Of a stretch of DNA of 64,000 bases, positions 16,851 through 26,418 are shown piece after piece (within the stretch, counting starts at the first letter, position 1; each line of letters opens with the position of its first letter). Made by a program: the position numbers and the translations under genes. This DNA comes from Vibrio hippocampi (GTDB lineage Bacteria; Pseudomonadota; Gammaproteobacteria; Enterobacterales; Vibrionaceae): assembly GCF_921292975.1 (NCBI RefSeq), contig NZ_CAKLCM010000002.1:682001-746000 (forward strand). Direction: 5' to 3'. The notes beneath the pieces were generated by a model. The model did not search any database. It was given only the letters and a program-made list of their open reading frames with translations, and was not told the origin of the DNA.

Positions 16851-18134
16851 ATGATTGGTATTGTCATGTTTTTTGTTGCCCTTCTAGCGCTGCTATTAGG
16901 GTTTCCGGTTGCCTTTACATTTGGAGGCATCGCACTGATTTTTGGTGTGTGGGCGGAAGGGTTCGATATGTTCGCTTTTATGCCTTATCGCATTCAATCT
17001 ATCATGGAGAATACGGTGCTGATGGCGGTGCCTCTGTTCGTGTTTATGGGTTTGGTATTGCAAAAAACCAAACTGGCAGAGCAGCTGCTAGAGTCAATGG
17101 GACGTTTGTTTGGCGGCGTTAGAGGGGGCATCGCCATTTCAACGGTTTTAGTTGGCGCATTACTGGCAGCATCAACGGGTGTTGTCGGAGCGTCGGTTGT
17201 GGCGATGGGACTGATCTCCTTACCGGTGATGCTGAAATATAATTATGATAAAGGACTGGCGTGCGGCACCATCTGTGCGTCAGGAACGCTTGGGCAGATC
17301 ATTCCGCCATCCATCGTACTTATCTTGCTGGGTGATGTTCTGGGGATCCCGGTCGGAGATTTATTCCAAGCGGCGCTTTATCCCGGATTAGTGCTGGTTG
17401 GGGCTTACGTGGTTTACATCTTAATCTACGCCAAACTCAACCCTGAGAGTGCAAGCGTGATTGCCCCTGATGAATCCATTTCGCGTCAGCAAGAAGTATT
17501 CAAGGCGTTAAAAGCGGTATTGCCACCACTTACGCTTATCATCGTCGTACTCGGATCTATCTTTGCCGGCATCGCGACACCGACAGAATCAGCAGCACTC
17601 GGTGGTGCGGGTGCCATCGTATTAGCGCTGTTCTATCGTCAATTTAGTTGGGGTATGTTATACGACGCCGCAAAAGAGACGGTGAAAGTGACGGCGATGG
17701 TTTTTGCCATTCTCTTGGGGGCGACGGCTTTCTCGATGGCATTTACCTATACCGGTGGCGATATGTTGGTTGAAGAATGGATGTTGGCGATTCCCGGCGA
17801 AAAGTGGGGCTTCTTGGTGATCACCATGTTGGTCATTTTGCTACTGGGCTTCTTTATCGATTTCGTTGAAATTTGCTTTATCATCGTGCCAATGATTGCT
17901 CCTGTCGCCGAACTACTTGGCATTAATATGACGTGGTTTGCGATTCTGGTTGCGATGAACCTGCAGACGTCGTTTTTGACCCCTCCTTTTGGTTTCAGTC
18001 TGTTTTACCTGAAAGGCGTTGCGCCGGATGGCGTAACCACACGAGATATCTATCGTGGTGTCATCCCTTTTATTGCGATTCAAATTGTGGTGTTAGCATC
18101 AATACTTTTCTTCCCTAACTTCTATGGGATGTGA
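16851..18134 (+). CDS. TRAP transporter large permease (DctM type)
   Basis: DctM carries the sodium-coupled transport path. Seen: about twelve hydrophobic segments over 427 residues, the conserved GTLGQIIPPSIVLI, and GFFIDFVEICFIIVPMIAPV; these are typical of the family. AGGA lies before ATG 16851. A large perfect hairpin follows the gene, closing the transport operon dctP-dctQ-dctM. Confidence 0.9.
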   Translation: MIGIVMFFVALLALLLGFPVAFTFGGIALIFGVWAEGFDMFAFMPYRIQSIMENTVLMAVPLFVFMGLVLQKTKLAEQLLESMGRLFGGVRGGIAISTVLVGALLAASTGVVGASVVAMGLISLPVMLKYNYDKGLACGTICASGTLGQIIPPSIVLILLGDVLGIPVGDLFQAALYPGLVLVGAYVVYILIYAKLNPESASVIAPDESISRQQEVFKALKAVLPPLTLIIVVLGSIFAGIATPTESAALGGAGAIVLALFYRQFSWGMLYDAAKETVKVTAMVFAILLGATAFSMAFTYTGGDMLVEEWMLAIPGEKWGFLVITMLVILLLGFFIDFVEICFIIVPMIAPVAELLGINMTWFAILVAMNLQTSFLTPPFGFSLFYLKGVAPDGVTTRDIYRGVIPFIAIQIVVLASILFFPNFYGM

Positions 18135-18176
18135 TCCTGTCTACAGGTCAACTCATTGATAATTCAATTTTTAACT

Positions 18177-18219
18177 AATGATGACTAGGTTTAAATTAAA
18201 CCTAGTCATCATTGTTTTT
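18177..18219. terminator. Long perfect hairpin terminator after the TRAP operon
   Basis: About 18 bases (AATGATGACTAGGTTTAA) pair with their exact reverse complement around almost no loop, followed by five T. Confidence 0.9.
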
Positions 18220-18229
18220 GGCGAGTGTG

Positions 18230-18285
18230 ATTGAACGAATGGCATTGAACGAATGTTAATGGACGAGCGCTATTGGGCGACGCTT
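18230..18285. repeat. 14-bp degenerate tandem repeat, four units
   Basis: ATTGAACGAATGGC is followed by ATTGAACGAATGTT and two more divergent copies. It lies just before the sensor kinase gene, in its promoter or leader. Confidence 0.75.
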
Positions 18286-18308
18286 TTTAGACCGGTGTGA
18301 TGAAATAA

Positions 18309-19685
18309 ATGAACAGTATGTCGTTGAAAGTTAAGTTGATACTGCTTACCTTGCTGCCTCTGGTCATCTTGACTTCCAGCGTGGGATGGATTGTGTTTCA
18401 CCAAGCAAAGAGCCTTGGTGCCAGTGAGATCCAATTATTTAATGACAGCTTGGCGCGCTCGAAAGAGTCGGCGTTAAAAGACAGTGTCCAGCAGGCTGTT
18501 AGCGCGATTTGGCATGTCTATCAAGATGAAAGTTTAGATATGGTCACGGCGCAGCAGCGGGTCAAAGCGATCGTCAATCAACTGCGTTATGGCACCGATG
18601 GTTACTTTTTTGTCTATGACAAAACTGGTCGTAACTTGGTTCATCCCATCTTACCCAACTTGGTGGGGCAGGAGTTGATCAAGTTGCAAGATGAGAATGG
18701 AGACTATGTGATAGAGGCGTTGCTGTTTCAAGCGCAGTCAGGGGGCGGTTTTCATCAGTATCAGTGGCAAAAACCGTCAACAGGGGAGGTGGTCACAAAG
18801 TTGAGTTATGCCGCATGGTTGGACGATTGGCAATGGATGATAGGGACGGGGCTTTATATTGAGGATATTGCGTTAGAGGTCACCCAATTAACGGAGCAAA
18901 TTGATGCCAATATCGAAACCACCATGTTTTCGATTGCGACCATTTTCTGTGTCACCGTGGCCGTGATTGTGGTGTTGACGCTGGCGGTAAATTGGCACGA
19001 GCACAAGTTAGCCGATCGCCATTTGAAAGAGTTGTCCCATAAAACAGTGATGTTTCAAGAGGCGGAAAAAAAACACATCGCACAGGAGCTGCATGATGGG
19101 GTCAATCAGCTGCTGGCGTCAGGTAAGTGTCATTTAGAGTTGGTTACTAGCACCCAACTCGATGCGAACTCTGTGGGTCATTTGGATCAGGCTCAAGATT
19201 CTTTATCCGAAGCCATTTTGGAGGTTCGACGTATTTCTCATCGTCTTCGTCCCAGCGCGCTGGATGATATTGGTTTAGATGCGGCGATCAAAACCCTATT
19301 GGAGGATTTTGGTCAGTATTCGATTGCTGACACAGAATTGGTGGTCGATTTGCCCAAAGTTAAGCTGAAATCAGAAGTGGCGACTACGCTTTATAGGGTG
19401 GTTCAGGAATCACTGAATAATATAGAAAAACATGCGCAAGCGACTCAGGTGAGCGTGTATCTGCAACGTTTTAATCAAAGGCTGCAGTTAATCGTTCGTG
19501 ACAACGGTATCGGTTTTGATGCGAGAGCAGGATTAAATCATCAAGGTATTGGCTTTCAAGGTATCGGTTTACGCAACATGCGTGAGCGGGTTGAGTTTAT
19601 CGGAGGCGAGTTTGATTTGCACAGTGAGTATGGCGCAGGGACAGAGGTGACGGTCTTACTGTACATGGACGGAGAGAATGAATGA
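18309..19685 (+). CDS. Sensor histidine kinase with Cache domain, NarL/DegS class
   Basis: A membrane sensor that phosphorylates a LuxR-type response regulator. Seen: an N-terminal membrane segment (LILLTLLPLVILTSSVGWIV), a periplasmic single-Cache domain with the typical GTDGYFFVYDKTGRNLVHP, and a second membrane segment near residue 210. The dimerisation box follows, with the phospho-acceptor in HIAQELHDGVNQLL, and then an HATPase domain (VQESLNNIEKHAQA, NGIGF, GIGLRNMRERV). Its stop overlaps the regulator start by four bases. The position between TRAP and BCCT transporter genes suggests it senses a small organic acid and controls one or both; this is inference. Confidence 0.88.
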   Translation: MNSMSLKVKLILLTLLPLVILTSSVGWIVFHQAKSLGASEIQLFNDSLARSKESALKDSVQQAVSAIWHVYQDESLDMVTAQQRVKAIVNQLRYGTDGYFFVYDKTGRNLVHPILPNLVGQELIKLQDENGDYVIEALLFQAQSGGGFHQYQWQKPSTGEVVTKLSYAAWLDDWQWMIGTGLYIEDIALEVTQLTEQIDANIETTMFSIATIFCVTVAVIVVLTLAVNWHEHKLADRHLKELSHKTVMFQEAEKKHIAQELHDGVNQLLASGKCHLELVTSTQLDANSVGHLDQAQDSLSEAILEVRRISHRLRPSALDDIGLDAAIKTLLEDFGQYSIADTELVVDLPKVKLKSEVATTLYRVVQESLNNIEKHAQATQVSVYLQRFNQRLQLIVRDNGIGFDARAGLNHQGIGFQGIGLRNMRERVEFIGGEFDLHSEYGAGTEVTVLLYMDGENE

Positions 19686-20344
19686 CATACCTAACAGAAA
19701 GCGCATTGCATAAGGGGATAAAAATAGTCATTGCTGATGATCACCGTGTGGTGTTGGAGGGGTTTATTGCTCGCCTAGAAAGAGAACCTGATATCAAAGT
19801 GGTTGCCACCGCAAGCAATGGGGTTGAGGCGATTGAAATGGTGAAAGTCCATCAGCCGGATGTGGTGTTGATGGATGTCAGTATGCCGATTATGAATGGC
19901 ATTGAAGCGACGGAAGTGTTGGCTAAAGAGTATGCGGAAGCGCGAGTGTTGATGTTAACCATGCATGATAATCGTGAATATATAATGAAGGTGATGCAAT
20001 CGGGTGCAGTGGGTTATATGCTCAAAGAAATTAGCGCAGAAAAGATGGTACAAGCAATTAAAACGGTACATCAGGGCTCGACCTATTTCTGTGAATCCAC
20101 CACTCAGACGCTGTTTTCTCAACAAATTGAAGCAAGTCAGCCGACGGCTAACCCTTTAAGTCGTCGTGAAGAATCTGTGCTGAGATTGGTCGCACAGGGC
20201 GGTAGCAGCAAGAAAATCGCTCAGTTGTTAAATATCTCTTATCGCACCGTCGAAACCCATCGTCAGAACATTAAACATAAGCTTGATTTACACTCAACCG
20301 CAGAGTTAGCTAAATATGCGTTTGAGCATGGATTGACCAAATAA
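19682..20344 (+). CDS. Response regulator, NarL/LuxR family
   Basis: Partner of the overlapping sensor kinase. Seen: a receiver domain with the acidic pair in IVIADDHRVV, phospho-acceptor D65 in VVLMDVSMP, and a Lys in MLKEIS; then a LuxR-type helix-turn-helix (LSRREESVLRLVAQGGSSKKIAQ, broken up here, with ISYRTVETHRQNIKHKL). Length 220 residues is typical. ATGA overlap with the kinase stop shows translational coupling. The target genes are unknown, but the flanking transporters are the first candidates. Confidence 0.9.
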   Translation: MTYLTESALHKGIKIVIADDHRVVLEGFIARLEREPDIKVVATASNGVEAIEMVKVHQPDVVLMDVSMPIMNGIEATEVLAKEYAEARVLMLTMHDNREYIMKVMQSGAVGYMLKEISAEKMVQAIKTVHQGSTYFCESTTQTLFSQQIEASQPTANPLSRREESVLRLVAQGGSSKKIAQLLNISYRTVETHRQNIKHKLDLHSTAELAKYAFEHGLTK

Positions 20345-20557
20345 CGGCTGGAAACAGTTAGAGTACAAAGTATGCTGCTGGCTTAGGATTGGGCAAAGTC
20401 TCTTAACTTTCGAAACTTTAAGTGAAATTATACCTATAATTTGCTAAGGTGCGCCGCTGTTAACAACAGTGGATTAAAAACCTAACTAGAGTATTTGTGT
20501 CATGTATGTGCATTAAAATAGTTAGAGTTGAAATGAAATCACTCAAGGTGAGGCGTG

Positions 20558-22129
20558 ATGACAAAAGGTGTCGATAAATACAGTATAGACAGTACGGACT
20601 ATACGATTGGACAAGACAATGTCCAAAAATGGGGGTTTGATGTTCATAACCCTGTATTCGGGGTTAGTGCCGGCTTTATCGCACTACTGCTAGTGCTAAC
20701 CGTGATCGTTGATGCGGATACAGCTAAAGCTGCCTTGGATGGGATGAAATGGAAGATCATTGATAACTTTGATTGGCTGTTTATGTGGTCAGGAAATATC
20801 TTTGTGGTGTTCTGTTTGGCGCTGGTCGTCTCCCCGTTTGGTAAGATCCGTTTGGGTGGCACAGAAGCGGTTGCGGATTACTCTTTTATGTCTTGGTTGG
20901 CAATGCTGTTTGCCGCGGGCATGGGTATCGGCTTGATGTTCTGGAGTGTGGCTGAACCGGTTGCCTATTTTACCGGTTGGTATGAAACCCCACTCGGCGC
21001 AGTGCCCAATACAGAAGAAGCGAAGCAAATGGCGATGGGGGCGGTGATGTTCCACTGGGGACTGCACCCTTGGGCTATTTATGGTGTCGTGGCGCTTTCG
21101 CTTGCTTTCTTTACCTATAACAAGGGTCTACCGCTCTCAATGCGCTCGGTTTTTTATCCTATTCTAGGTGACAGAGCTTGGGGTTGGGCGGGTCATATTG
21201 TTGATATTCTGGCTGTACTTGCCACCCTATTTGGCTTAGCGACCTCGCTTGGCTTAGGCGCTCAACAAGCCGCCAGTGGTATTCAGCACGTATTCGGTAT
21301 TGAAGCGAATATGACACTGCAAGTTGTGGTGATAACTGCGGTAACACTGCTCGCGGTGGTATCGGTGTTGCGTGGTATTGATGGCGGTGTAAAAGTCATT
21401 AGTAATATCAACATGATTGTTGCTTTCGTACTACTGATTTTGGTTGCTGTGATTGGCTATACAGTGACGTTTGCGGCAATACCTGAGACGCTATTTGCTT
21501 ACCTAAAAAATCTCGTGCCGTTAAGTAATCCACACGGTCGTGAAGACGTGGCTTGGATGCATGGCTGGACTGTATTCTATTGGGCTTGGTGGATTTCATG
21601 GTCCCCATTTGTTGGGATGTTTATCGCGCGAGTCTCTAAAGGTCGTACGGTTCGTGAATTCATTACCGCTGTATTGATTGTTCCAACAGCAGTGACGCTG
21701 ATTTGGATGTCCGTGTTTGGTGGCCTGGCGATTGACCAAGTGATTAATCAGGTCGGTACACTGGGTGCCAACGGGCTACGTGATGTACCGTTAGCCATGT
21801 TTGAGATGTTTGATGCACTACCAATGGGCACGATGTTGTCGATTATTGCCGTGGTCTTAGTGCTGGTGTTCTTTATCACCTCATCAGACTCGGGTTCATT
21901 GGTGATCGATAGTATTACCGCGGGCGGTAAAGTCGATGCACCTGTGATTCAGCGCGTGTTCTGGGCATTTATGGAAGGAGCGATTGCGGTTGCTCTGCTC
22001 TGGATTGGTGGTCAAGAAGCGATTCAAGCGTTACAAGCGGGGGCAATTTCTTCGGCACTGCCATTTACCGTTATTCTATTGACCATGTGTGTGAGCTTGC
22101 TTATGGGCATGAAGACAGAGCGTTATTAA
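20558..22129 (+). CDS. BCCT family transporter
   Basis: Members carry betaine, choline, carnitine or related compounds, driven by sodium or protons, across the inner membrane. Seen: twelve hydrophobic segments over 523 residues, the family pattern AAGMGIGLMFWSVAEPV, and the signature Trp-rich segment HGWTVFYWAWWISWSPFVGM, followed by FIARVSKGRTVREF. The C-terminal tail is short, so osmotic control by a long tail is unlikely. ATG 20558 is preceded by AAGGTGAGG; a GTG lies three bases before it. The substrate cannot be told from the sequence. Confidence 0.9.
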   Translation: MTKGVDKYSIDSTDYTIGQDNVQKWGFDVHNPVFGVSAGFIALLLVLTVIVDADTAKAALDGMKWKIIDNFDWLFMWSGNIFVVFCLALVVSPFGKIRLGGTEAVADYSFMSWLAMLFAAGMGIGLMFWSVAEPVAYFTGWYETPLGAVPNTEEAKQMAMGAVMFHWGLHPWAIYGVVALSLAFFTYNKGLPLSMRSVFYPILGDRAWGWAGHIVDILAVLATLFGLATSLGLGAQQAASGIQHVFGIEANMTLQVVVITAVTLLAVVSVLRGIDGGVKVISNINMIVAFVLLILVAVIGYTVTFAAIPETLFAYLKNLVPLSNPHGREDVAWMHGWTVFYWAWWISWSPFVGMFIARVSKGRTVREFITAVLIVPTAVTLIWMSVFGGLAIDQVINQVGTLGANGLRDVPLAMFEMFDALPMGTMLSIIAVVLVLVFFITSSDSGSLVIDSITAGGKVDAPVIQRVFWAFMEGAIAVALLWIGGQEAIQALQAGAISSALPFTVILLTMCVSLLMGMKTERY

Positions 22130-22154
22130 TCTCTGTCGCTTGATATAACTGATA

Positions 22155-22188
22155 AATGCCACCCTTGATAGGGTGGCATTTTTTATGA
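22155..22188 (+). terminator. Terminator after the BCCT gene
   Basis: AATGCCACCC pairs with GGGTGGCATT around a short loop, followed by T residues. Confidence 0.9.
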
Positions 22189-22215
22189 TTGAGACTTTAT
22201 TGCGATCACTATCAT

Positions 22216-22935
22216 TTATAGCCAAAAATCAGAGAGTTTTGCGCTCTCATCAAAGTGGTAGGCCATCTGTGCTTGCAGTAATTCTGCGGTTGCAATGGCA
22301 TCCGTTAGAGCGTGGTGAGGAGGGTAGTCCGGAAGCCCGTAGCGACGTCGCGTTTGACCGAGTCGAACAGGCTGCGCGCTGTGACCTTTTAGCTTGTTCA
22401 ATAGCCCTGATGCGCGCTTGGCTTGGTAATTTGACTCGATCTGCATGGTGTCAACGACAGGAAAATCGATCCCTTCACCTAACATACGCTTTAGGGCTGC
22501 ATTTAAAAAACCACGCTCAATCGGTCGATAGTGTACCACGATGATTTTCCCCGAGAGCGCCGTTAATACTTCAGCAAGGATGTCGTCCAATGTCGGCGCA
22601 TCTAAGATATCATTATGAGTGATACCATGAATCACGACCGACTCCTCCTCTAGTTTTTCCTTCGGTCTCACCGTCCAGTGCGCCGCTTGACGCAAATGGA
22701 TACGACTGAGACTAAAGGGCACCAAACCGATAGACAGGATACCATCCTTGTCGGCACTTAAACCGGTGGTTTCAAAGTCGAGTGCCACAAAAGGCACTTC
22801 GTGCATTGAGGTGTCTGCCGCGGGCAATCCCGCTTGATAAAAAGCCGTCAGTCGCGGATCTTTCGAGCGTTCAATTAAGGTCTCGAATTTGCTATGCCAT
22901 TGAACCACGGGTGGAGTCAGAAGTTTTTTTATCAT
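22216..22935 (-). CDS. DnaQ-like 3'-5' exonuclease (DEDD type)
   Basis: An exonuclease of the DNA polymerase III epsilon superfamily. Seen: ExoI motif FVALDFETTGLSADKDG with D and E, the middle acidic residue in VVHYRPIERGFLN, and HHALTDAIATAELLQAQ with the late His and Asp. Length 239 residues. It starts five bases after the stop of the CBS/nucleotidyltransferase gene, so both form an operon, an arrangement shared by many gammaproteobacteria. It is shorter than true replicative epsilon and lacks the Pol III-binding tail, so a repair or RNA-trimming role is more likely. Confidence 0.85.
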   Translation of the reverse strand: MIKKLLTPPVVQWHSKFETLIERSKDPRLTAFYQAGLPAADTSMHEVPFVALDFETTGLSADKDGILSIGLVPFSLSRIHLRQAAHWTVRPKEKLEEESVVIHGITHNDILDAPTLDDILAEVLTALSGKIIVVHYRPIERGFLNAALKRMLGEGIDFPVVDTMQIESNYQAKRASGLLNKLKGHSAQPVRLGQTRRRYGLPDYPPHHALTDAIATAELLQAQMAYHFDESAKLSDFWL

Positions 22936-22940
22936 GCGAC

Positions 22941-24830
22941 CTACTTAAAGCTATTGTTAGCTTGGTAGCGGAATTTCAAGAAGTTCTGACCATTGCTTAA
23001 CACCTGGAAAGCATCTTTGAGGTTGCGGCGCTCAAAGTCTGACAGGTTTTCCGGCTCGACGTTATTATCAGGCTCAATCCCTTGCTCCACGTCCCAAGCT
23101 TGGTGGGAAATACGCACCATTGAGATAAACTCCAACGCGTCTTTTAGGTCGCGAGCGCGCCCCTTAGGCAATATCCCTGCTTCATGAATATCATCGAGGC
23201 GTTCAAACGAGTTGGTTGAGCGAGAACCCACCGCAAGTGCGTGGACGCGAATAAGATCAACCAGTGGCGCGGTGCCGCGACGTTTTAAGTTGATCGAGTT
23301 ATTGTGACGACCATCTTTCTCCATCACAAAATCTTTAAAGAAACCAAGTGGTGGCTTGCGGTTAAGGGCGTTTCTTGCCAAGCAGGCAAGGAAGCGATTG
23401 TTACGACGGGCACGACGAACAATAAAGCTATTTAGCTGCTCAGCCCATTTTAATTTGCCGTAAACACCATCAAGATCGAAGAAAATAGAGGCGTTCAATA
23501 GGGCTTTCGGATTGGGGTCATCAATCCAATCAGCAAAACAGGCTTCCCACTCTTTACGTGTCATACGCCACTCAGGATTGGTCGCCATAATATCGCCAGT
23601 ACAATAGGTGTATCCGCAATCGGCTAAAGCATCACAGATAAATGTTGAGAGGTCGGCAAAGTATTGACCATGCTTCTTTTTGTCATAGCTGTCGTCGAGA
23701 ATGATGGCATTATCTTGATCGGTCACCACAAGCTGTTCATCGCGCCCCATAGAGCCAAGAGCAAGGAAACAGAACGGGATAGGGGCTTTGCCAAATTTTT
23801 CTTCACCCAGTTCAATGATACGCTGCTTGAAACTACGACCAATCACCGACATTGCGGTTCCCACCATGTGGGCGTTGGCGTCTTCATTAACTAAGCGTAC
23901 AAAACTATCACGCACTTTCTCGGACAGTGCTTTCAGCTCTTCAACGGATTGCTGTTGGAAGATAGTGCTCACCAGTAGCAGCGAGTTTTGCGATTCGTAA
24001 CGAACAATATCCGTGGTTTCAATAATACCAATGGGCTTTTTATTCTTAAGAACCGGCAAGTGATGGACGTTATAACGAAGCATGACCAGCATCGCTTCAT
24101 AGACATAAGCGTTATGGTCGAGCGAGATCACATCGGTAGACATGACCGAAGCAACATCATCTTGGGGATCGAGATTCTGTGCTAAAACTCGGGTGCAGAG
24201 GTCGCGGTCGGTAATGATACCGGAAACTGGCGAGCTATCGTCTTCGTCATCTTCGACCACTTCAGGGTCGATAATTAACAGCGCGGAGACCTGCTCATCC
24301 GCCATCAGTTTCGCTGCGTTTTGGATTGTGCTGCCTTTGTCGATCGCCGGAGCATCACGGGTCAGCAGGGTGCGTACTTTAGACGTGGTTAAGTCATTAG
24401 TGTTGCTGTTGCTTGACACGGCTTGTCGCAGGCGAACGTTATCCTCGACTTCCACAAAGTCCGCGAATGAATCAAAGTTGTCGTAGAGATCTTGAAACAC
24501 TTCCGCAGGAATGCAGTAAACCAAGGTGTCTTCGACCGCTTTGGCTGGGAATCGAACCTTATTATTGGTGAGCAGTCCCATTTGACCAAACAGGCCACCC
24601 GTGTCGATACGGTTGTATAGCTCGCCCTTACGGCGATAGATCTCAACTACGCCACTGCGCACCATGTAGAGGTCTGAGATATCATCACCAAAATGGATAA
24701 TGGGCGTATCTTGACGGTAGTAGGCGATTTCGATTTGCCCAGCAACGGAGGCTAACTTCTCTTCAGGAAGTTCATCAAAAGGGGTGTAAGAGGCAAGGAA
24801 ATTCTGTATTTCGACTAATTCTGCGTCCAT
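22941..24830 (-). CDS. Cyclic-nucleotide-binding / CBS / DUF294 nucleotidyltransferase-like protein
   Basis: A signalling protein of unknown role. Domains in order: a cyclic-nucleotide-binding-like domain (residues 1-130, IHFGDDISDLYMVRSGVVEIYRR), a pair of CBS domains (about 155-290, VSALLIIDP and HHLPVLKNKKPIGIIET), and the DUF294 nucleotidyltransferase-like domain with ALGSMGRDEQLVVTDQDNAI (a GS and D-x-D pattern). A C-terminal DUF294 domain follows. Length 629 residues is typical. It precedes a DnaQ-like exonuclease by five bases, so the two are co-expressed. Ligand and transferred group are unknown. Confidence 0.85.
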   Translation of the reverse strand: MDAELVEIQNFLASYTPFDELPEEKLASVAGQIEIAYYRQDTPIIHFGDDISDLYMVRSGVVEIYRRKGELYNRIDTGGLFGQMGLLTNNKVRFPAKAVEDTLVYCIPAEVFQDLYDNFDSFADFVEVEDNVRLRQAVSSNSNTNDLTTSKVRTLLTRDAPAIDKGSTIQNAAKLMADEQVSALLIIDPEVVEDDEDDSSPVSGIITDRDLCTRVLAQNLDPQDDVASVMSTDVISLDHNAYVYEAMLVMLRYNVHHLPVLKNKKPIGIIETTDIVRYESQNSLLLVSTIFQQQSVEELKALSEKVRDSFVRLVNEDANAHMVGTAMSVIGRSFKQRIIELGEEKFGKAPIPFCFLALGSMGRDEQLVVTDQDNAIILDDSYDKKKHGQYFADLSTFICDALADCGYTYCTGDIMATNPEWRMTRKEWEACFADWIDDPNPKALLNASIFFDLDGVYGKLKWAEQLNSFIVRRARRNNRFLACLARNALNRKPPLGFFKDFVMEKDGRHNNSINLKRRGTAPLVDLIRVHALAVGSRSTNSFERLDDIHEAGILPKGRARDLKDALEFISMVRISHQAWDVEQGIEPDNNVEPENLSDFERRNLKDAFQVLSNGQNFLKFRYQANNSFK

Positions 24831-24881
24831 GGTAGACCTTGTAGATAACCGGAGTCATTTGAGTATATATCGAGAACCAAA

Positions 24882-24906
24882 AAAGGTCAGCATTTGCTGA
24901 CCTTTG
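24882..24906 (-). terminator. Hairpin terminator after aspC
   Basis: AAAGGTCAGCA pairs with TGCTGACCTTT. On the minus strand it follows the aspC stop at 24935 and is followed by T residues. A near-identical stem follows asnS. Confidence 0.88.
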
Positions 24907-24934
24907 AATCTTATTAGCTGATATTTAAAGAAAA

Positions 24935-26125
24935 TTAAAGTACCGCTGCGATGCCTTTACATAGAGGAGCCATGTTGGTTTTTGTCATGCCCGCCACACT
25001 GATACGACCAGAACCGACAATATAAATCGCGAAATCACGTTTTAGCTGCTCAACTTGATCTTTATTGAGACCAGAGAAAGAGAACATACCGTTTTGGCGT
25101 TCGATAAAGCTAAAGTCTGCGTCGACACCTTCTGCTTTCAGTGTCGCGACAAACAGTTCACGCATTTCTTGGATGCGGTCGCGCATTTCAGCCACTTCTT
25201 GCTCCCATTGAGCGCGAAGTTCTTCGTTATTCAAAATATAGGTCACCACTGCGGCACCATGTGCAGGTGGATTTGAATAGATTGAACGGATGATGCTTTT
25301 CACTTGTGAAAATGCCGTTGTTGCGACTTCTTCAGACTCGGCAACTAATGTAAATGCACCGACACGCTCGTTGTAAAGACCAAAGTTCTTTGAGAATGAA
25401 CTCGCAACAAGCAGTTCTTTGTTGTATTTAGCGAATGTGCGTAGACCTTGAGCATCTTCCTCAACGCCTTTTGCAAAGCCTTGATAGGCAAAATCGAATA
25501 ATGGAATCAGACCTTTCTCTGCCACAAGCTTAGCCAGTTGTTCCCACTCATCAGCGGTTGGATCAATACCCGTTGGGTTATGACAGCAGCCGTGCAGCAG
25601 AACGATATCGCCCGCCGCCGCTTGCTCAAGATCAGCCACCATACCAGCAAAGTCTTTGTCTTTGGTTGCTGCATCGTAGTAACGGTACTGTGCCGTTTCG
25701 ATACCGGCAGCAGTAAACACACCGTTGTGGTTTGCCCACGTTGGGTTACTGATCCAAATTTTGGCTTCGCCTAGTTGACGTTTAATGAACTCACCAGCAA
25801 CACGAAGTGCGCCAGTACCACCTGGAGCTTGAGCCGTTTTACCGCGCTTAGCCGTCACAACATCAGAGTCGGCACCGAACAGCAGTTTTTGTACTGCAAG
25901 ACCATACTCTTGAGTACCTTCGATAGTCAGATAAGATTTGGTTTTTTCCGTCTCAAGTAGTGCCGCTTCAGCTTGTTTAACGGTAGCGAGAACCGGGGTT
26001 TCACCTTGTTCGTTTTTGTAAATACCAACACCAAGGTTGATTTTTTCTGCACGAGCGTCTTTTTTAAACTCTTCCGTTAAACCAAGGATTGGATCGGCGG
26101 GTGCGGCAACAACTTTTTCAAACAT
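24935..26125 (-). CDS. aspC: Aspartate (aromatic) aminotransferase
   Basis: A PLP enzyme that interconverts aspartate and oxaloacetate using glutamate/2-oxoglutarate; it also accepts aromatic amino acids. Seen: the PLP-binding lysine K246 in [15 protein letters not shown], the substrate-binding segment [13 protein letters not shown], and the Arg near the C-terminus in [10 protein letters not shown]. The length from ATG 26125 is 396 residues, exactly that of E. coli AspC, so I prefer it to the ATG three codons upstream. It lies between gloC and asnS as in E. coli, although ompF is not present here. Confidence 0.94.
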   Translation of the reverse strand: MFEKVVAAPADPILGLTEEFKKDARAEKINLGVGIYKNEQGETPVLATVKQAEAALLETEKTKSYLTIEGTQEYGLAVQKLLFGADSDVVTAKRGKTAQAPGGTGALRVAGEFIKRQLGEAKIWISNPTWANHNGVFTAAGIETAQYRYYDAATKDKDFAGMVADLEQAAAGDIVLLHGCCHNPTGIDPTADEWEQLAKLVAEKGLIPLFDFAYQGFAKGVEEDAQGLRTFAKYNKELLVASSFSKNFGLYNERVGAFTLVAESEEVATTAFSQVKSIIRSIYSNPPAHGAAVVTYILNNEELRAQWEQEVAEMRDRIQEMRELFVATLKAEGVDADFSFIERQNGMFSFSGLNKDQVEQLKRDFAIYIVGSGRISVAGMTKTNMAPLCKGIAAVL

Positions 26126-26369
26126 TTTCGTCATCCATGTAAATTGAGAGGGGGAATCGAGTATGTGCTACAAGCACAGCAGGTTATTTATACCTTTCGA
26201 CAACAAAGGTGACAACCAGATTAGAGAAGAAATTGACAATTATTTTTGATTTAAAACAGAATAAAGGTGGTTTTGGACGGAAACGTTTGCGGTGCGTCGA
26301 CCTGTTACTCGAATTGCAGTAACAATACTACAATTAATACGACACTTTATCGCCGGAAAATAAGCAAAA

Positions 26370-26394
26370 AAAAGGTCAGCAATCGCTGACCTTA
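26370..26394 (-). terminator. Hairpin terminator after asnS
   Basis: AAGGTCAGC pairs with GCTGACCTT around AAT, followed on the minus strand by T residues. Its stem repeats that of the aspC terminator. Confidence 0.88.
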
Positions 26395-26418
26395 ATAGAA
26401 TAACTAAGACAAACTTAA

